Source: Fimbriiglobus sp. (lineage in GTDB: Bacteria; Planctomycetota; Planctomycetia; Gemmatales; Gemmataceae). Taken from it: a DNA stretch of 64,000 nt. The position numbers were made by a program, and so were the translations under genes. Positions within the stretch are counted from its first letter, which is position 1, and each line of letters starts with the position of its first letter. This document shows, piece after piece, positions 61,817 to 64,000 of this stretch. The stretch lies in NCBI GenBank assembly GCA_022841795.1, contig JALHQU010000008.1, forward strand, positions 1 to 64,000. The letters are read 5' to 3'. Under the pieces are notes generated by a model. The model did not search any database. It was given only the letters and a program-made list of their open reading frames with translations, and was not told the origin of the DNA.

Positions 61817-62282
61817 CGGCGTCCGGGTCCGAGGCGTCGTTGATCTGGGCGATCAGGGATTCAAGAAGGGAGGACATGTGCCTCGACTGGAGGACTTTGC
61901 CCACGACCGCCAGGAACTCCGATTGGCTGAAGCAGAATTCGCTCGGCATCTCCTCGTCGATCGGTTCCTTCAAATGGCCGACAGGTTTCAGAAACCAAGA
62001 ACTCAGCACCGCCGGGTACGCGCCAGGGTAGTCATGCTCAACCGTAAAGATCCCGCGGCGATAACCCAGTCTCGGGGCGGTAATCGAGAACTCGTGTTCC
62101 GCGATCAGGGGGCGGTTTTCCTCATCCTTCCACCGCTGAAAGGTGCGCGTGGTGACGTGGGCTTCCAGCAACCCGCCGGTACGCTCCTTCAAGTGGGCGG
62201 CTTGGGTCCGGAGTACGGCGATCGGGCTGATCGTCACGGGCTTCAATGTTTCCGGCCACAGGTTCGGGACGGCGACAGCCAT
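61809..62282 (-). CDS. Hypothetical protein in the fabI-cysK operon
   Basis: A 157-residue soluble protein, start at 62282, 7 bases after the nuclease stop. The first 65 residues are rich in Thr, Val and Leu strands with an Arg/Trp-rich VTTRTFQRWKDEENRPL. The C-terminal half contains FTVEHDYPGAYPAVLSSWFLKP. The end reads NDASDPDADG. No family is recognised. The tight spacing on both sides argues for shared expression with the nuclease and cysteine synthase genes. Confidence 0.6.
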   Translation of the reverse strand: MAVAVPNLWPETLKPVTISPIAVLRTQAAHLKERTGGLLEAHVTTRTFQRWKDEENRPLIAEHEFSITAPRLGYRRGIFTVEHDYPGAYPAVLSSWFLKPVGHLKEPIDEEMPSEFCFSQSEFLAVVGKVLQSRHMSSLLESLIAQINDASDPDADG

Positions 62283-62289
62283 AACAACC

Positions 62290-63096
62290 TCACCAGTCGA
62301 TTCGGAAGAGTAGCGGCAGGTGGTCGGAGCCGCCTGTGGTGTCCGGCCAACCGTGATTCTGGTCGAGAAGCGAGGCGACCCCATCCGTCTCGACTACCGC
62401 GACATCAACCAGTTTATCCGCCAACTCCGGGCGCATCATCACCTGATCCAGAGTGTACCAGAAGTGGTTCGATTCGCCGGAGTCGTGGAAGTAGAACGTT
62501 CCGGCTGGTCGTGCCCCGCGGTCGGCAAGGAACTGCCACATCGGGTTGAAGAACGTCGGGTAGCCTGCGCCCTGAACGATTCTTCCGTTCCGCCGACCGG
62601 CCAACTCCCGCGTCATCAGGGCGTGGAATCCGAGGGCGTTCACCATCGAGTCGTCGAACGGACTCAGGTTGAAATCGCCCACCAGGATGGTCCGCTGGTG
62701 CTTTTGCCGTTCCTCGAAGTCCCGCAGTTCGTCCGCCACCCGTTGCACGACTCCCGGCTGTGGTCGGTTCTTGCCGGGCAGATGCACGAGCGCGAGAGTC
62801 AGTGCAGGCTGGTGCGGAGCGTGAATTTCGTGGATGGACAGCCGCAGGCTCGTGTCGTCGTACACCGAGGGGATGCGGCGTTTGGGCAGGGTGCTGGCGA
62901 CTCGGAACCGATCGCTTGTCCGATCCGGGCACTTGTACCTGTACGGACCGCCCGCGTTCAGTTCCGCCAGCAGTTCCGCGTCCGTCTGCACGCACTCGGC
63001 CAGAATCACCACGTCCACCGCGTTCGCCACGGCGATGCGAGCGACGCGGTGGAGGAGCGGCTTCTTCTGGATGTTCCAGAACAGGAACGTGAGCAT
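62290..63096 (-). CDS. Endonuclease/exonuclease/phosphatase family protein
   Basis: A 268-residue enzyme of the EEP (DNase I-like) fold. The active-site motifs are FWNIQKK at the N-terminus (Asn), an acidic residue in VILAECVQTD, GDFNLSPFDDS (Asp-x-Asn), DQVMM and the terminal GSDHLPL (Asp-His pair). Without further domains it could act on DNA, RNA or inositol phosphates. It lies 13 bases downstream of fabI. Confidence 0.88.
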   Translation of the reverse strand: MLTFLFWNIQKKPLLHRVARIAVANAVDVVILAECVQTDAELLAELNAGGPYRYKCPDRTSDRFRVASTLPKRRIPSVYDDTSLRLSIHEIHAPHQPALTLALVHLPGKNRPQPGVVQRVADELRDFEERQKHQRTILVGDFNLSPFDDSMVNALGFHALMTRELAGRRNGRIVQGAGYPTFFNPMWQFLADRGARPAGTFYFHDSGESNHFWYTLDQVMMRPELADKLVDVAVVETDGVASLLDQNHGWPDTTGGSDHLPLLFRIDW

Positions 63097-63109
63097 CGTT
63101 CCGGTTCCG

Positions 63110-64000
63110 TTAGACGCCCATCACGTTGTACCCGCAGTCCACGTACAGGGTGTGGCCGGTGACGGCGGACGCGAGCGGGCTGCACAGGTAGGCGGTGGCG
63201 TCGGCCACCTCCTGCGGGGTGATCGCCCGCGGCAGCGGGGAGCGGAGGGCGGCGTACTCGATGCTCTTCTCCATCTCGCCGGGGCGGATGCTGCGGGCGG
63301 CGCGGCTGGCGTACGGGCCGGCCGAGATCAGGTTCACCCGGATGTTCTTCATCCCCAGGTTGCTCGCCAGCTGCGCCGCGTCGATCTGGAGCGCCGCCTT
63401 CGCCGTGCTCATCCCCCCGCCGTAGTACGGCACCACCCGCGACCCGCCCAGGTACGTCAGCCCGACGGCGCTCGCCCCGCCCGGCCGGTCGGCCATGTAC
63501 TTCTCCGCCGCCCGCAGCAGGCTGGTGTACGAGTAAGCCGAGATGCCCAGCGCCTCCATGTACCCCTTGCGGGAGGTGTCCTTGGCGGACTTGGTGATCT
63601 CCCGGCTGAACGCGATGCTGTGGATGAGGATGTCGATCCCGCCGAACTCTTTCCCCGCCGCGTCCACCATCCCGCCGATGCTGTAGTCGGCGTTCAGCTT
63701 GGCGTACCGGCGGTCGGTCTTCACGTCCTCCGGCACGTCGTCCATGGTGTCGTAGGAGGCGTCGCACGGCAGCACCTTCGCCGGCTTGAACTCCCCGCCG
63801 GTGTACGGCAGCTCGCGGTCCGGGCGGTCGGCGTCGCGGGTGAGGAAGCTCTCGACGATGCCCATCACCCGCGGGTGGACGGCCAGCACGATCGTCGCCC
63901 CGGCGGCCTGAAGGGTTTTGGCGATGTACCAGGCGAAACTGTCGCTGTCGCCCACGCCGGTGACCAGGGCCACCTTGCCGGAGAAGTCGATCGGGATCAT
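63110..64000 (-). CDS. fabI: Enoyl-ACP reductase, plant-like FabI
   Basis: This NADH enzyme reduces trans-2-enoyl-ACP in the last step of each fatty acid elongation cycle. The 296-residue length and an extra loop of about 30 residues after the first strands (ETELPYTGG-like region: DRELPYTGGEFKPAK, VPEDVKTDRRYA) match the longer plastid-type form. VALVTGVGDSDSFAWYIAK is the nucleotide site; catalytic Tyr and Lys lie in YYGGGMSTAKAAL, with IHSIAFS before it. The ATG lies exactly at the window edge (64000-63998), so the gene is complete but its promoter is outside. It appears to head a four-gene unit. Confidence 0.93.
   Translation of the reverse strand: MIPIDFSGKVALVTGVGDSDSFAWYIAKTLQAAGATIVLAVHPRVMGIVESFLTRDADRPDRELPYTGGEFKPAKVLPCDASYDTMDDVPEDVKTDRRYAKLNADYSIGGMVDAAGKEFGGIDILIHSIAFSREITKSAKDTSRKGYMEALGISAYSYTSLLRAAEKYMADRPGGASAVGLTYLGGSRVVPYYGGGMSTAKAALQIDAAQLASNLGMKNIRVNLISAGPYASRAARSIRPGEMEKSIEYAALRSPLPRAITPQEVADATAYLCSPLASAVTGHTLYVDCGYNVMGV

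Overview
The window is very G+C-rich chromosomal DNA that fits a member of the Gemmataceae (phylum Planctomycetota). This rests on protein families and style rather than on a marker gene. The signs are DUF1559 and DUF4058 proteins, an ECF sigma factor fused to a membrane anchor, several other sigma factors, a twin-arginine Gfo/Idh/MocA oxidoreductase, a WD40 protein, and many secreted proteins of unknown function. Gene starts often carry a clear GGAGG-type ribosome binding site. Genes change strand often and operons are short.

Layout. 1-6,124: end of a Cys-rich protein, a secreted protein, chorismate synthase (aroC) with a membrane protein, a small secreted protein, and a metalloprotease-like surface protein whose start is out of frame across a run of nine C. 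6,488-7,249: PIG-L deacetylase. 7,446-14,768: a complete type I-G (formerly I-U) CRISPR effector operon, cas3-csx17-csb1-csb2, with a good promoter and a terminator. No cas1, cas2, cas4 or repeat array is present. 15,161-29,958: housekeeping and envelope genes (methyltransferase, ArsR regulator, rdgB, ECF fusion, cobalamin adenosyltransferase, mutY, FHA protein, solute-binding lipoprotein, ribF, ABC permease, vWA-like protein, predicted outer-membrane barrel). 30,035-36,790: rlmL-like, glyA, HAD phosphatase, WD40 protein, ECF sigma factor. 37,202-40,533: a small accessory island (PIN toxin with HicB-like antitoxin, DUF932-like protein, SF2 helicase) containing a duplicated gene end. 40,664-47,260: DUF4058, Gfo/Idh/MocA, DoxX-like, apbE, the RNase P RNA gene and a GGDEF response regulator. 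47,861-64,000: group 2 sigma factor, serine hydrolase, DUF1559 lipoprotein, pyrC, asd, truA, DUF72, a sigma-like protein, an MCE protein, and a closing operon fabI-EEP nuclease-unknown-cysK.

The most striking feature is not a gene. About two dozen long, often perfect inverted repeats from roughly eleven sequence families sit between genes, usually directly at gene ends. Several supply the stop codon of the neighbouring gene. One 66-bp copy lies in frame inside aroC (22 codons), and a related kind of palindrome extends helix P12 of the RNase P RNA. This looks like a mobile or self-propagating palindrome system that tolerates, and sometimes enters, functional genes. The other points to follow up are the effector-only CRISPR operon, the homopolymer at the start of the surface metalloprotease, and the toxin-antitoxin pair lying between two copies of the DUF932 gene's 3' end.
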